Shown: positions 7,677 to 15,103 of the stretch, piece by piece | Layout: every line of letters begins with the position of its first letter | Numbering within the stretch: the stretch's first letter is position 1 | Assembly: GCA_041397645.1 (NCBI GenBank) | Contig: JAWKWE010000004.1 | Coordinates: forward strand, 2,294,001-2,358,000 | Reading direction: 5' to 3' | DNA: 64,000 nucleotides | Source of the DNA: Hyphomicrobiaceae bacterium | GTDB taxonomy: Bacteria; Pseudomonadota; Alphaproteobacteria; Rhizobiales; Hyphomicrobiaceae | Made by a program: the position numbers and the translations under genes | The notes under the pieces: generated by a model | Database searches by the model: none | The model's input: the letters and a program-made list of their open reading frames with translations, nothing else | Told to the model about the DNA's origin: nothing

Positions 7677-8939
7677 CTATTCACCCAAAAGATAGCGTTC
7701 GAGCGCGTGGCGTTGATCTGGCGACAAGCTCTCGTACCTTTCACGAGCGTCTTTGGCATCGCCGCCGTGCCATAGAACAGCTTCGTCGATATTGCGCGCC
7801 CTGCCGTCGTGCAGCAACGTGGCGCCAGCGCGCAAGCGTTCGCCAAGCCCCAAGAGCGGCGCTGTGCGCCATTCGCTGGGTCGCTGCCCGTTGGATTCCG
7901 CAAGGCCCGCCAGGCCGTCACCCAAATCGTGCAACCTGAGATCGGAAAAAAGCGATATTTCCCCCCCACCCTTTGCGGGCAAAGATGGCGCATGGCAGCT
8001 ATCGCAGCCGATCTGCGACATGACTCCAGCGCCGGCCGAGCCATCCTTGATGGGAGGCGTATAGGCGGTATCGAGACCGCGCACATAGGCCGCGATCGCA
8101 TCGACAATTTCCTTGGCGATCTCTACGCCCGATGCATCCGCGCCGTTGATCGCCTCACGGCACTTGGTTTGCTCGGGAGTGCAATCGCCACTGGGTTCGG
8201 GATATTGACGAGTCGAAAGGCCCAGATCGCGGCTGAAGGCGAGTGCTATAGCGCCTTCAAGATCTCCTTCGGTTGCCTTACGCCCAAATATCAAAATACG
8301 ACCCTGCGCGTCGCGCAACAAACGTCCTTTCGAATTAGGTTGGGCATCTCGACCTAGCGCTTCGAGATCGACCTTGTCGATCCGGGCAGCAACCTTCAGG
8401 CTTGGTGCGAGAAGCAGCGTTTGGGACGTCTCCTTAGCGAGCGGCGTTTCAAGCCCGGCCAGAGCGGGTTTGGATTGACGAAGCTCGATATGACTACCAT
8501 CGCGCAGAGCCAGAGACTCTACTCTCCAATCAAGGAGCGCCTCCGCCTCCGAGCCAAATCCCGGAATGGCGTGGGTTTGGATCTGCCGACCGTAGTGTGG
8601 ATCGCCAGACCCGTCGGGTCTCGACAATCGCACGACGCTCCCCCGCGACAGCAGGCGTTTGTCAGGCATGATTTCGATGCGCCCGGCGGTTGCCGCTGAA
8701 TGGCACTGGGCACAAGAGCGGGCGTTGAAAAGCGGTCCAAGGCCGTCGTTGGCCTTGGTGGAAGACGGAGCGGGCACCCATTGACGGTCAAACAACGCCT
8801 TGCCGACCGCACGGTCCAGGCCCTCGTCGGCCGGCGCTGCGGAGGGCACGAGCGCGACCAAGGCCGAAAAGAGAATGAGGAGACGCTTAAAATGCCGCCC
8901 GCACGTCGGGGCAGGCGCGATCCCGCCGTGTTGGATCAT
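7677..8939 (-). CDS. Di-haem oxidoreductase, DUF1111 (putative thiol oxidoreductase)
   Basis: About 420 residues from ATG at 8939, which gives a basic N-terminus followed by a signal segment (FKRLLILFSALVALVPSAAPA). The longer frame to 9086 lacks such a signal. Two CxxCH haem motifs are visible: NARSCAQCHSA early and IGCDSCHAP in the C-terminal half, with HDLGDGLAGL, WRTAPLLGLG and LLHDGRARNIDEAVLWHGG typical of the DUF1111 family. In many proteobacteria this family is encoded beside imelysin proteins, as here, and is presumed to act in iron-linked periplasmic redox chemistry. Confidence 0.85.
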   Translation of the reverse strand: MIQHGGIAPAPTCGRHFKRLLILFSALVALVPSAAPADEGLDRAVGKALFDRQWVPAPSSTKANDGLGPLFNARSCAQCHSAATAGRIEIMPDKRLLSRGSVVRLSRPDGSGDPHYGRQIQTHAIPGFGSEAEALLDWRVESLALRDGSHIELRQSKPALAGLETPLAKETSQTLLLAPSLKVAARIDKVDLEALGRDAQPNSKGRLLRDAQGRILIFGRKATEGDLEGAIALAFSRDLGLSTRQYPEPSGDCTPEQTKCREAINGADASGVEIAKEIVDAIAAYVRGLDTAYTPPIKDGSAGAGVMSQIGCDSCHAPSLPAKGGGEISLFSDLRLHDLGDGLAGLAESNGQRPSEWRTAPLLGLGERLRAGATLLHDGRARNIDEAVLWHGGDAKDARERYESLSPDQRHALERYLLGE

Positions 8940-9107
8940 ATTCACTTGCGTTCGCGGCACGTCTACTTGCGGCGGGCTGGACTGCAACATGCACCATTGG
9001 ACCAAGATTTTATCGGGGCACCGAAAGCCGCTCAAACCCGCGACACCAGTCGCCGCAGCTATACGGCCGACCGAGGTCCAGGTCAAAATCCCACACGCCG
9101 CACGGGA

Positions 9108-9542
9108 TCAAAGGCTGAAAATATTGGGCGAGGGAGGAGCGCGGACCAACGTGACGGGGGTCCCGTCCCGGGCCGCAATCCTGCGAACGGGGTTACGCGG
9201 CTTCAGCCCAAGAAGGCGTTGCAGGGTCGCTTTGAAGCTGTCCTCGGCTTGGGCAATAATGACGATTTCGTTGTAAGTCTCGTCACGCGACAATGCGCTT
9301 ACCACGTCGCCAAAATCGCCCACACGCGAGCAGATCTCATAGCGAATGCCAGCGTCGTCGAGCCAGGGCCCTGCAGTATCGCAGATCTGGCGCACAAGAT
9401 CACAGCCTGTTCCCGTCCGCGCGGGCTGCACGCCCGCAATCATGAAGAAGCCGCCCACACTGTTTCGCGCACGATCAATCAGGTAACGAGCTGCGGCGCC
9501 TGCCTGCTCTTCCCCTTCAACCGCAACGAGCACCTTGGACAT
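9108..9542 (-). CDS. Universal-stress-like nucleotide-binding protein
   Basis: 144 residues starting MSKVLVAVEGEEQAGAAARYLIDRA. It shows the alternating beta/alpha pattern of the UspA/HUP fold, including RYEICSRVGDFGDVVSAL and YNEIVIIAQAEDSF, but the C-terminal ATP motif (G-x2-G-x9-G-S/T) is not clear. Function unknown. It lies upstream of the di-haem cluster and downstream of two tiny unknown genes on the same strand, possibly in one transcript with them. Confidence 0.5.
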   Translation of the reverse strand: MSKVLVAVEGEEQAGAAARYLIDRARNSVGGFFMIAGVQPARTGTGCDLVRQICDTAGPWLDDAGIRYEICSRVGDFGDVVSALSRDETYNEIVIIAQAEDSFKATLQRLLGLKPRNPVRRIAARDGTPVTLVRAPPSPNIFSL

Positions 9543-9592
9543 GACTTCTTAACTCGGCTTCAATCCCGGTGGCGCTTTACGCCAGACCGGTG

Positions 9593-9832
9593 TTAGTGGC
9601 TGATCGTAACTGGCTCGTCCGCTGCGACTGCATGCGACACGGCTGGCGTAATGGTGCCCGCAGTGGAGGCTTTAACTAGAACTGCGCCCTGGGGTGCAGA
9701 AGCTGTTATCACCTTGGTTGGAGCCTGGGCGGTCTTTACGTCGACCTCCCAATTGGTCGGGAAAATGATGGCCGCCAGGAAAGCAAACACGTAGACGACC
9801 AGCATCTTATAAAAGAGCGTTGCGTGTTTCAT
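9593..9832 (-). CDS. Single-pass small membrane or exported protein, unknown
   Basis: 79 residues. A hydrophobic segment at about residues 7-25 (FYKMLVVYVFAFLAAIIFP) is followed by an Ala/Val/Thr-rich low-complexity tail (QAPTKVITASAPQGAVLVK ...). This could be a signal-anchor with a periplasmic tail. It starts 12 bases downstream of the stop of the preceding tiny gene. No family recognised. Confidence 0.5.
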   Translation of the reverse strand: MKHATLFYKMLVVYVFAFLAAIIFPTNWEVDVKTAQAPTKVITASAPQGAVLVKASTAGTITPAVSHAVAADEPVTISH

Positions 9833-9844
9833 GTCTCGCCCTCC

Positions 9845-10051
9845 TCAGGCGTCTTCTGAAGAAGGCTTGTTGGTTGCAAGAACGGCAGGATCCTGAGTGT
9901 CCGCCACGAGATCCATTTCGGGGGTGACAGCCGTGGGCGCATCGCGCTCCATCGGCTTAGCGACGCGCACTTGTACGAAACCACCGTAGGAATAGGCCGA
10001 TGGCAGAACCACCTCGGCGTCTGCATCGGCGTCGAAGTTCTCTTTGATCAT
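9845..10051 (-). CDS. Small acidic soluble protein, unknown
   Basis: 68 residues from ATG at 10051, which has AGGGG about 9 bases upstream; an ATG at 10060 is directly abutted by that motif and is less likely. It is acidic (MIKENFDADADAEVVLPSAY ... NKPSSEDA), with no membrane segment and no known motif. It is the first gene of a minus-strand set divergent from the MASE1 kinase, so the regulator next door may control it. Confidence 0.45.
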   Translation of the reverse strand: MIKENFDADADAEVVLPSAYSYGGFVQVRVAKPMERDAPTAVTPEMDLVADTQDPAVLATNKPSSEDA

Positions 10052-10142
10052 GAAGATCATCCCCTGTTCGTAAAATCCCCGGCCCCGCTGCTATGGTCGT
10101 GAAAATACATGGGAACGGCGCTCCTCGGCAATTCGAGCCCGC

Positions 10143-10178
10143 TACCTAGCTGCGGCCACCTAGGTAACAATACGTATT
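10143..10178. promoter_or_regulatory. Candidate operator: TACCTAG inverted repeat plus AATACGTATT palindrome
   Basis: In the divergent gap (10052-10307), arms TACCTAG (10143-10149) and CTAGGTA (10160-10166) form an inverted repeat with a 10-base spacer, followed at once by the perfect palindrome AATACGTATT (10169-10178). The position between the small-gene set and the kinase gene suits autoregulation by the FixJ-like protein encoded at 11920. Binding is inference only. Confidence 0.45.
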
Positions 10179-10307
10179 ACGAGATATCCTCATCTCGCTC
10201 CCGGCGGTTTCGGTTCGGCGCGACGCTTGGTAAAGCTGCAAGGGGGCTTTGCAGCCAACACCGAGCAGCAAGCCGACAGCGGGTACGAAGGCAACCATTC
10301 TAAGCTC

Positions 10308-11945
10308 ATGCGCGATAACGGAAATGGCACTCTGACAGCGGTTGAGCCGTTGAAGCGGCTTATGACGGCTGGCGCCGCGTACATCGCGGCCTATATTGCC
10401 TTGGACCTAATCAGCTACGTAAAGCCTTATGGCACGTTCGGCGTCACCCCCTGGAATCCGCAGATCGGGCTGACCCTCGCGCTGGCCTACTTCGGCGGAA
10501 TTGTTGCAGCTCCCTTTTTTCTCATTGCGCAGCTCATAACCAACTACCTTCTGCGCGGGGGGCCTATGGGCTTTGGGCTGGAGCTTGCAACCTCGGTCGT
10601 GTCAGGCGGCGCCTTCTTCATCGCCGGCACGGCGCTGCGCCAAAAGGGGCTGATAGATCCTCGACTGCAATCGGTGCGCGACGTTCTTAATCTGCTGATG
10701 GCCATCATGGCGGCAGCGGCGGCGGCCGCCTTTCTGTTCACGATCATCATTGCGCTCGGCGGGGAATTGGGGCGGGGCGACTTCGGCCACGTTGCCTGGC
10801 GCCTTCTCATTGGCGATGTGATCGGCTGCCTCACGATCACACCTCTGATCTTGATATTTGCGTCCCTTCGTCCCTGGCCAACGCCGAGACTGGATGCAGC
10901 TTTCCAGATCGCCACCTTGATCGGCGCCCTGATCGTCGTGTTCGGATACCAGGAGGCAACTGCCTTCCAGCTTTTCTACCTACTATTCCTGCCGCTTCTG
11001 TGGATCGCGCTGAGCTATGGCACGGCGGGTGCGGCCATTGCGATTCTGATTATCCAGATCGGCTTGCTGATCGGCGCTGAATTTCGTTTCGGCACGGATC
11101 CTGGCCTTACCGTATTGCAGGTCTTGATGTTCGCCGTGGCTTTGACCGGCTTGCTGGTTGGCGCGATATTCATTGAACGTGAGAATGCTGCGACGCGCAT
11201 TCGGGATCAGCAGAGCGCGCTAGACCGCGCCATGCGCACGCGTGCGGCAGGCGAAGTCGCAGCGGGCATCACGCATGAAATCAATCAACCTCTGACGGCA
11301 TTGCGCACCTATGCCACGGTTGCTCGCTCTGCACTTCAAAACAACAATATGGAGTTGGCACTCGACAGCCTTGCGAAGGTCAATGCGCAAAGCGACCGCG
11401 TGGCAAACGTACTCAAGAGCATCCGAGATCTTCTTCATCAGGGCACCATTGACATTGCGCCCGTCAACATCGACGATCTGTTGCGTGATTTTGCCGAGTT
11501 GATGGCTTCTGATCTTGCATCACGCGGCATAACGTTGCGTATAACAGTACCAGCGGGCTTCCCCCTCGTGCGGATTGATGGTGTGCAGATCACTCAGGCT
11601 CTGCATAATCTCGTCAATAACGCTGCGGATGCCATGGCAGGCATCGGTCAGCACGGCGCAATCGGCATCGTCGTGAGTTGGGTAGCTTCGAAAACCCGGC
11701 CGGAATTTGCTATTTCGGTCACTGACGAAGGGCCGGGATTTCCACCTGGCGTCAATACTGAACGTCCCGTACCGTTCGTCACGACCAAGTCGGAGGGTAC
11801 GGGGATTGGATTGAGTATTGCGCGCACGGTCGCGGAAGCGCACGGGGGACGCTTGACGATTGCGTCGGCGGCGACGGGGGCTTGCGTCAGAATTATTCTC
11901 CCTTTCAAGGAGGCAGGACATGAAGAAACGCATTTCGGTAGTTGA
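10308..11945 (+). CDS. Membrane sensor histidine kinase (MASE1-type input domain)
   Basis: 545 residues from ATG at 10308; a TTG at 10227 would add 27 residues. The first 300 residues hold about eight transmembrane segments of the MASE1 type (VTPWNPQIGLTLALAYFGG near the N-terminus). A short linker leads to the phospho-acceptor His in ITHEINQPLTALRTYATVARS and an ATPase domain with N box (HNLVNNAADAM), G1 (VTDEGPGFP) and G2 (EGTGIGLSIARTVAEAHGG). No PAS domain is visible. It overlaps the downstream response regulator by 26 bases, so they form a two-component pair. The signal is unknown. Confidence 0.88.
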   Translation: MRDNGNGTLTAVEPLKRLMTAGAAYIAAYIALDLISYVKPYGTFGVTPWNPQIGLTLALAYFGGIVAAPFFLIAQLITNYLLRGGPMGFGLELATSVVSGGAFFIAGTALRQKGLIDPRLQSVRDVLNLLMAIMAAAAAAAFLFTIIIALGGELGRGDFGHVAWRLLIGDVIGCLTITPLILIFASLRPWPTPRLDAAFQIATLIGALIVVFGYQEATAFQLFYLLFLPLLWIALSYGTAGAAIAILIIQIGLLIGAEFRFGTDPGLTVLQVLMFAVALTGLLVGAIFIERENAATRIRDQQSALDRAMRTRAAGEVAAGITHEINQPLTALRTYATVARSALQNNNMELALDSLAKVNAQSDRVANVLKSIRDLLHQGTIDIAPVNIDDLLRDFAELMASDLASRGITLRITVPAGFPLVRIDGVQITQALHNLVNNAADAMAGIGQHGAIGIVVSWVASKTRPEFAISVTDEGPGFPPGVNTERPVPFVTTKSEGTGIGLSIARTVAEAHGGRLTIASAATGACVRIILPFKEAGHEETHFGS

Positions 11946-12519
11946 TGACGATCCTGCCGTCATCGATTCGATACGGCTGCTGCTCCAATCTCAAGGCTTT
12001 GAAACGGATTGTCATGCGGATGCCGCATCGCTTCTGGATTCTCAGACCGACACGGACTGCATCCTTTCGGACGTGCGTATGCCGGGCATGAATGGTGTCG
12101 ACCTGATGCGCGAGTTGCAAACGCGCAAGGATGCGCGTCCCATCATTTTGTTGACTGGACACGGCGACATTGAGATGGCGGTCAACGCCATAAAGGGTGG
12201 CGCCTTCGACTTCATCGAAAAGCCGTTCGATCCCTCACGCTTGATCGCCGCCATTGGCAATGCCATCAACAAGGCGGTCGAGAACAAGGTCATCCAGGAA
12301 GAGACAGCGCTGTGGAAAGAGCGCTATGACTCGCTGACCGATCGTCAACGCGAAACCATGGCACTTCTCGTTCAGGGATTTGCGAACAAGGAAATCGCGA
12401 CGCGGCTCGGCATTAGCCCGCGAACCGTGGAAATCCATCGCACGTGGGTCATGAACAAGATGGCTGCGCGCACGCTAGCTGAACTTGTGCGTATGGGAAT
12501 TTCTCTCGACGTCGTCTGA
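11920..12519 (+). CDS. FixJ/NarL-type response regulator
   Basis: 199 residues from ATG at 11920 with a strong AAGGAGG ribosome site inside the kinase coding end. The N-terminal receiver domain has acidic residues (VVDDDP), phospho-acceptor Asp in CILSDVRMPGMNG, the switch Thr in ILLTGHGD and Lys in FIEKPFDP. The C-terminal LuxR-type helix-turn-helix is LTDRQRETMALLVQGFANKEIATRLGISPRTVEIHR. This layout is like FixJ. It is partner of the overlapping MASE1 kinase and likely targets include the divergent small genes with the palindromes at 10143-10178. Confidence 0.9.
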   Translation: MKKRISVVDDDPAVIDSIRLLLQSQGFETDCHADAASLLDSQTDTDCILSDVRMPGMNGVDLMRELQTRKDARPIILLTGHGDIEMAVNAIKGGAFDFIEKPFDPSRLIAAIGNAINKAVENKVIQEETALWKERYDSLTDRQRETMALLVQGFANKEIATRLGISPRTVEIHRTWVMNKMAARTLAELVRMGISLDVV

Positions 12520-12548
12520 TCATCCTCATGCCCAGAAGGGCTGCGAAC

Positions 12549-12962
12549 ATGGCCGTCCCTAAGACGCCGCTCTTGGCTGTTGATTGCGTCGTGCGCGATG
12601 CGCATGGCCGTATCCTTCTCATAACGCGCGCCAAACCTCCGTATCGCGGACAGTTCGCGCTGCCCGGAGGCTTCGTCAACCGAGAAGAAAGTGTCGAGGA
12701 TGCTTGCCGACGCGAAGTGCTGGAGGAGACCGGCCTTCAGCTGAAACGCATTCGGCTAGTAGGCGTCTATTCCCAGCCCGGGCGCGATCCTCGGGGGCCA
12801 ACTTGCTCGGTTGCATACTTCGCTTCAGTTCGCTCAGGCCGCGTCAAAGGCGGCGACGATGCGCGCGAGGCCGCCTGGGTCGCCAATTGGAGGGAGGTAG
12901 ATCTTGCCTTCGATCACCACAAGATCATCACCGATGCGCTCCGACTCGCGCGCAACGGTTGA
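12549..12962 (+). CDS. Nudix hydrolase (ADP-ribose pyrophosphatase-like)
   Basis: 137 residues from ATG at 12549, which is preceded by AGAAGGG; ATG at 12528 is an alternative. The Nudix box is intact: G-G-F-V-N-x-E-E-S-x5-R-E-V-L-E-E-T-G-L (about residues 39-61), preceded by PPYRGQFALPG. Nudix enzymes split nucleoside diphosphate linked to X; this length and LPGGFV pattern are common in ADP-ribose or NAD-linked members. It follows the two-component pair by 29 bases and may be on the same transcript. Confidence 0.88.
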   Translation: MAVPKTPLLAVDCVVRDAHGRILLITRAKPPYRGQFALPGGFVNREESVEDACRREVLEETGLQLKRIRLVGVYSQPGRDPRGPTCSVAYFASVRSGRVKGGDDAREAAWVANWREVDLAFDHHKIITDALRLARNG

Positions 12963-12979
12963 CCTGGAGGCGCGGAGCA

Positions 12980-13099
12980 TCAGTCGCCGTAATTTTTGAC
13001 AAACAACCAAGCGCTGACGAGGCAAGCCACGCTCCCGGCTGAGATGATAACGATTGCAAGAACGTCCGCTCCTGCATATCCCCAAAAAGCATTCGTCAT
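12980..13099 (-). CDS. 39-residue single-pass membrane protein, translationally coupled
   Basis: The frame ATG 13099 to TGA 12980 encodes 39 residues: a short polar start (MTNAFWGYAGAD), one strongly hydrophobic segment (VLAIVIISAGSVACLVSAWLF) and a polar end (VKNYGD). Its ATG overlaps the stop of the upstream gene in the form ATGA, which is the classic coupling arrangement, and that upstream gene overlaps the transporter gene in the same way. The charge-free helix and coupling suggest an auxiliary subunit or stabiliser of the DMT transporter. This is inference from context. Confidence 0.62.
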   Translation of the reverse strand: MTNAFWGYAGADVLAIVIISAGSVACLVSAWLFVKNYGD

Positions 13100-13389
13100 A
13101 TGCTTTCCTTTTCGAGTAACCCTGTATCGCGCATGCGGGTACGGCCAAACTCGGTCAATTCATATTCGAAGCTCAGTCGCGGCTGACCGCGGACGGAACT
13201 GAGCGTGCGATCCACCCATTTTATCAATCCGGCCGCAGTCAACTCATCAAGCGTCACACGAGTGTTGTTCTCCCAGTAAGCGCCCGAGAGGCCGTAATAG
13301 GCCAGGAGGCGGCTTACGAGTTCTTCGTCCCAAAGCCTGTCGGAACGGCTGAGTTGCTGAAGCAAAAAGCCCTTCTGATGAATCTTCAT
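13096..13389 (-). CDS. Small winged-helix-like protein, unknown
   Basis: 97 residues. The pattern LLAYYGLSGAYWENN ... LDELTAAGLIKWVDRTL ... LSFEYELTEFGRTRMRDTGL resembles the last helix and wing of PadR/MarR-like winged-helix domains (AGLI ... Y.LTE.G), but the DNA-recognition helix is not convincing. The start overlaps the stop of the transporter gene by 4 bases and its stop overlaps the start of the 39-residue gene, so the three form one coupled operon. Function unknown; a regulatory or accessory role is possible. Confidence 0.6.
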   Translation of the reverse strand: MKIHQKGFLLQQLSRSDRLWDEELVSRLLAYYGLSGAYWENNTRVTLDELTAAGLIKWVDRTLSSVRGQPRLSFEYELTEFGRTRMRDTGLLEKESI

Positions 13390-14468
13390 GATGCGGCCCC
13401 TCCGGCCTCACCCTCGCGCAATGTGGTGAGGGCTTCTGCGGGTTCCCGGAACATCACGAAGCTGCCGCCGACGGCAAAGACCAAGCCCACGATGAAGTAG
13501 ACGGGCGGAAATTGAAGTGTGAAGGCCGCAATAAACAAAAGCGCAAATACCGCGTAGACATTGCCGATTGCTTCGCCGCGGCCCACACCAATCAGGCCAA
13601 AGCTCTTATAGAAACACGTGTAACAGAAGGCATGACAGACCGAGGCGAGAACGATCCAAACGACTGCTCTGCCCTCCACAAATGTCTCGGCAACGAGCCG
13701 ATGGACGGGCAGGTCCCCAACCAGTGCCATCAACGGCAGGATCACGAGACCCCAGAAGATGACTTCAAACGTGAAGCGGCATTGAATGCCTGCGTCGGGA
13801 TCCGATACGTCCATGGCGCGCGCGGCAACTGCGCCCTCCGCCCCCCAACCGACTGCAGACATGAGGCCCCCGACATAGCCAAGCCAAGCATGCTCGTTGC
13901 CAGCGTCGCCCTGACCAAAGAGCTCAGGCCCGTAGATCGCTACGCCACCTATGATGATCAAAGACATGCCGATGGCCGCATGTGTCGTGATCTTTTCGCG
14001 GTACCAATAGCGCGCGATGATGGCACCGAAGACTGGATAGAATAGCGACGTGACCGCTGCGAAAACGGGCCCGACGAAGCCCATCGCCATGTAGGATCCA
14101 AAGATCGCAATCGGCCCGCCGCAGATCGAGGCGAGTGCATACCATTTTGAGATCTTGCTGAATCGCACGAATGTGCGAGCAAAATCGGGGATTTTGCCGA
14201 GAGCACCATTCCAGAACAGAAGGAAGATGAAGACGGCGACGGCGTGGATGAAAGTCATAACCGCTGTGGCTGTCAAACGCAGAACCTGGTCGCCTTCCGG
14301 AATCCCCGCATAAGGCATCTCATACCATAGCGCCGTGCCTGGCACGTACCATGCGCCCCAGAGAACCGCCGTCCATAGCGCGAAGATAAAGCCCCAGCGC
14401 TTGGAGCGGAGTGCGTGCCTTCGAACTGCATCCGAAAGGCCCAGCTCAGACCGTTGGCTCATTGACAT
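13386..14468 (-). CDS. DMT-superfamily (EamA-like) membrane transporter
   Basis: 360 residues with about ten hydrophobic helices in two halves, e.g. WGFIFALWTAVLWGAWYVPG, AVMTFIHAVAVFIFLLFWNG, IFGSYMAMGFVGPVFAAVTS, IGMSLIIIGGVAIYG, AFCYTCFYKSFGLIGVGRGEAIG and VYAVFALLFIAAFTLQF. The layout (duplicated five-helix units, many small residues) fits drug/metabolite transporters of the EamA type. The substrate is unknown. Its position at the end of the methylated-amine block makes an amine or metabolite exporter or importer plausible. Confidence 0.78.
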   Translation of the reverse strand: MSMSQRSELGLSDAVRRHALRSKRWGFIFALWTAVLWGAWYVPGTALWYEMPYAGIPEGDQVLRLTATAVMTFIHAVAVFIFLLFWNGALGKIPDFARTFVRFSKISKWYALASICGGPIAIFGSYMAMGFVGPVFAAVTSLFYPVFGAIIARYWYREKITTHAAIGMSLIIIGGVAIYGPELFGQGDAGNEHAWLGYVGGLMSAVGWGAEGAVAARAMDVSDPDAGIQCRFTFEVIFWGLVILPLMALVGDLPVHRLVAETFVEGRAVVWIVLASVCHAFCYTCFYKSFGLIGVGRGEAIGNVYAVFALLFIAAFTLQFPPVYFIVGLVFAVGGSFVMFREPAEALTTLREGEAGGAAS

Positions 14469-14513
14469 GGCGTTTGCTCATTAGGGTTCGACGCCTCACC
14501 TAAGGCATAAAGG

Positions 14514-14541
14514 GGCCGGGAGCCTTGCACGGCTCCCGGCC
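14514..14541 (-). terminator. Hairpin after the globin gene
   Basis: Perfect 11-base arms GGCCGGGAGCC / GGCTCCCGGCC with loop TTGCAC. Read on the minus strand it follows the globin stop (14628) and is followed by CCCCTTTATG, a weak T run. It lies just upstream of the DMT transporter start. Confidence 0.65.
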
Positions 14542-14627
14542 AAGTTTGCGCACGGGGAAGAAGTGTGCGCGTGCCGTGTTCGTGAATTCGCCTTAAGTCC
14601 GCGCCTGAAAGCAATTGAAATGCAGCG

Positions 14628-15017
14628 TTACTCCTGGTTCTGCAGGTTGTGCGCAACAACCCGGAAGTGCCGCATGATTTCTTCCTTTACCGGTGTTCCG
14701 ACTTTCACCCTATCGAGCGCCATCGTCATGCAATTGAGCCACGCATCTCGCGCCTCAGAATTTATCTCAACGTGCTCGTGCATCTTGCGAACATTGGAAT
14801 GCCCGTGCTTCTCGGCGTAAAGCTTCGGCCCACCGAAAAAGCCGGTCAGAAAGTTGAACTGCTCGATGCGCGAATGAGCGATTCCATGCCCTCGCAAATG
14901 CAGAATCTTCAGCGCATGCCCTTCCGGCTCACTCTCAACAATGTCGTAGAAAACCTCCACGAGTTCTCGAACGACATGTTCACCCCCCAACTGGGCATAC
15001 AAAGAATTCATTGCCAT
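14628..15017 (-). CDS. Truncated haemoglobin (2-on-2 globin)
   Basis: 129 residues starting MAMNSLYAQLGGEHVVRELVEVFYDIVE, which is the usual truncated-globin opening (Y.Q.GG...V..LV..FYD). FNFLTGFFGGPKLYAEKHGHSNVRKMHEHVEI contains the Phe-Leu region, the GG turn and the proximal His region as in group II globins. Such proteins bind oxygen or NO. It lies between the folate-linked GcvT-like gene and the DMT operon, with hairpins on both sides, so it is probably a single-gene unit. A role in protecting the haem-dependent demethylase from NO, or in oxygen supply, is speculation. Confidence 0.85.
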   Translation of the reverse strand: MAMNSLYAQLGGEHVVRELVEVFYDIVESEPEGHALKILHLRGHGIAHSRIEQFNFLTGFFGGPKLYAEKHGHSNVRKMHEHVEINSEARDAWLNCMTMALDRVKVGTPVKEEIMRHFRVVAHNLQNQE

Positions 15018-15059
15018 TTTTGACTCTGCTGCGCTAACCGCCTGGCCGGACGAATTGCG

Positions 15060-15090
15060 GTGCTGGCCGGAAAAATGATCCGGCCAGCAC
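15060..15090 (-). terminator. Hairpin terminator of the dimethylamine monooxygenase operon
   Basis: Perfect arms GTGCTGGCCGG / CCGGCCAGCAC around AAAAATGAT, 13 bases past the stop of the GcvT-like gene on the minus strand. There is no long T tract, so strength is uncertain. Confidence 0.7.
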
Positions 15091-15103
15091 AGGAGCTTTT
15101 GAG

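Noticed and set aside
10227..10307. Longer N-terminus of the MASE1 kinase from TTG
   Set aside because: The extra 27 residues are polar and unlike the family start; ATG at 10308 leads directly into the membrane region.
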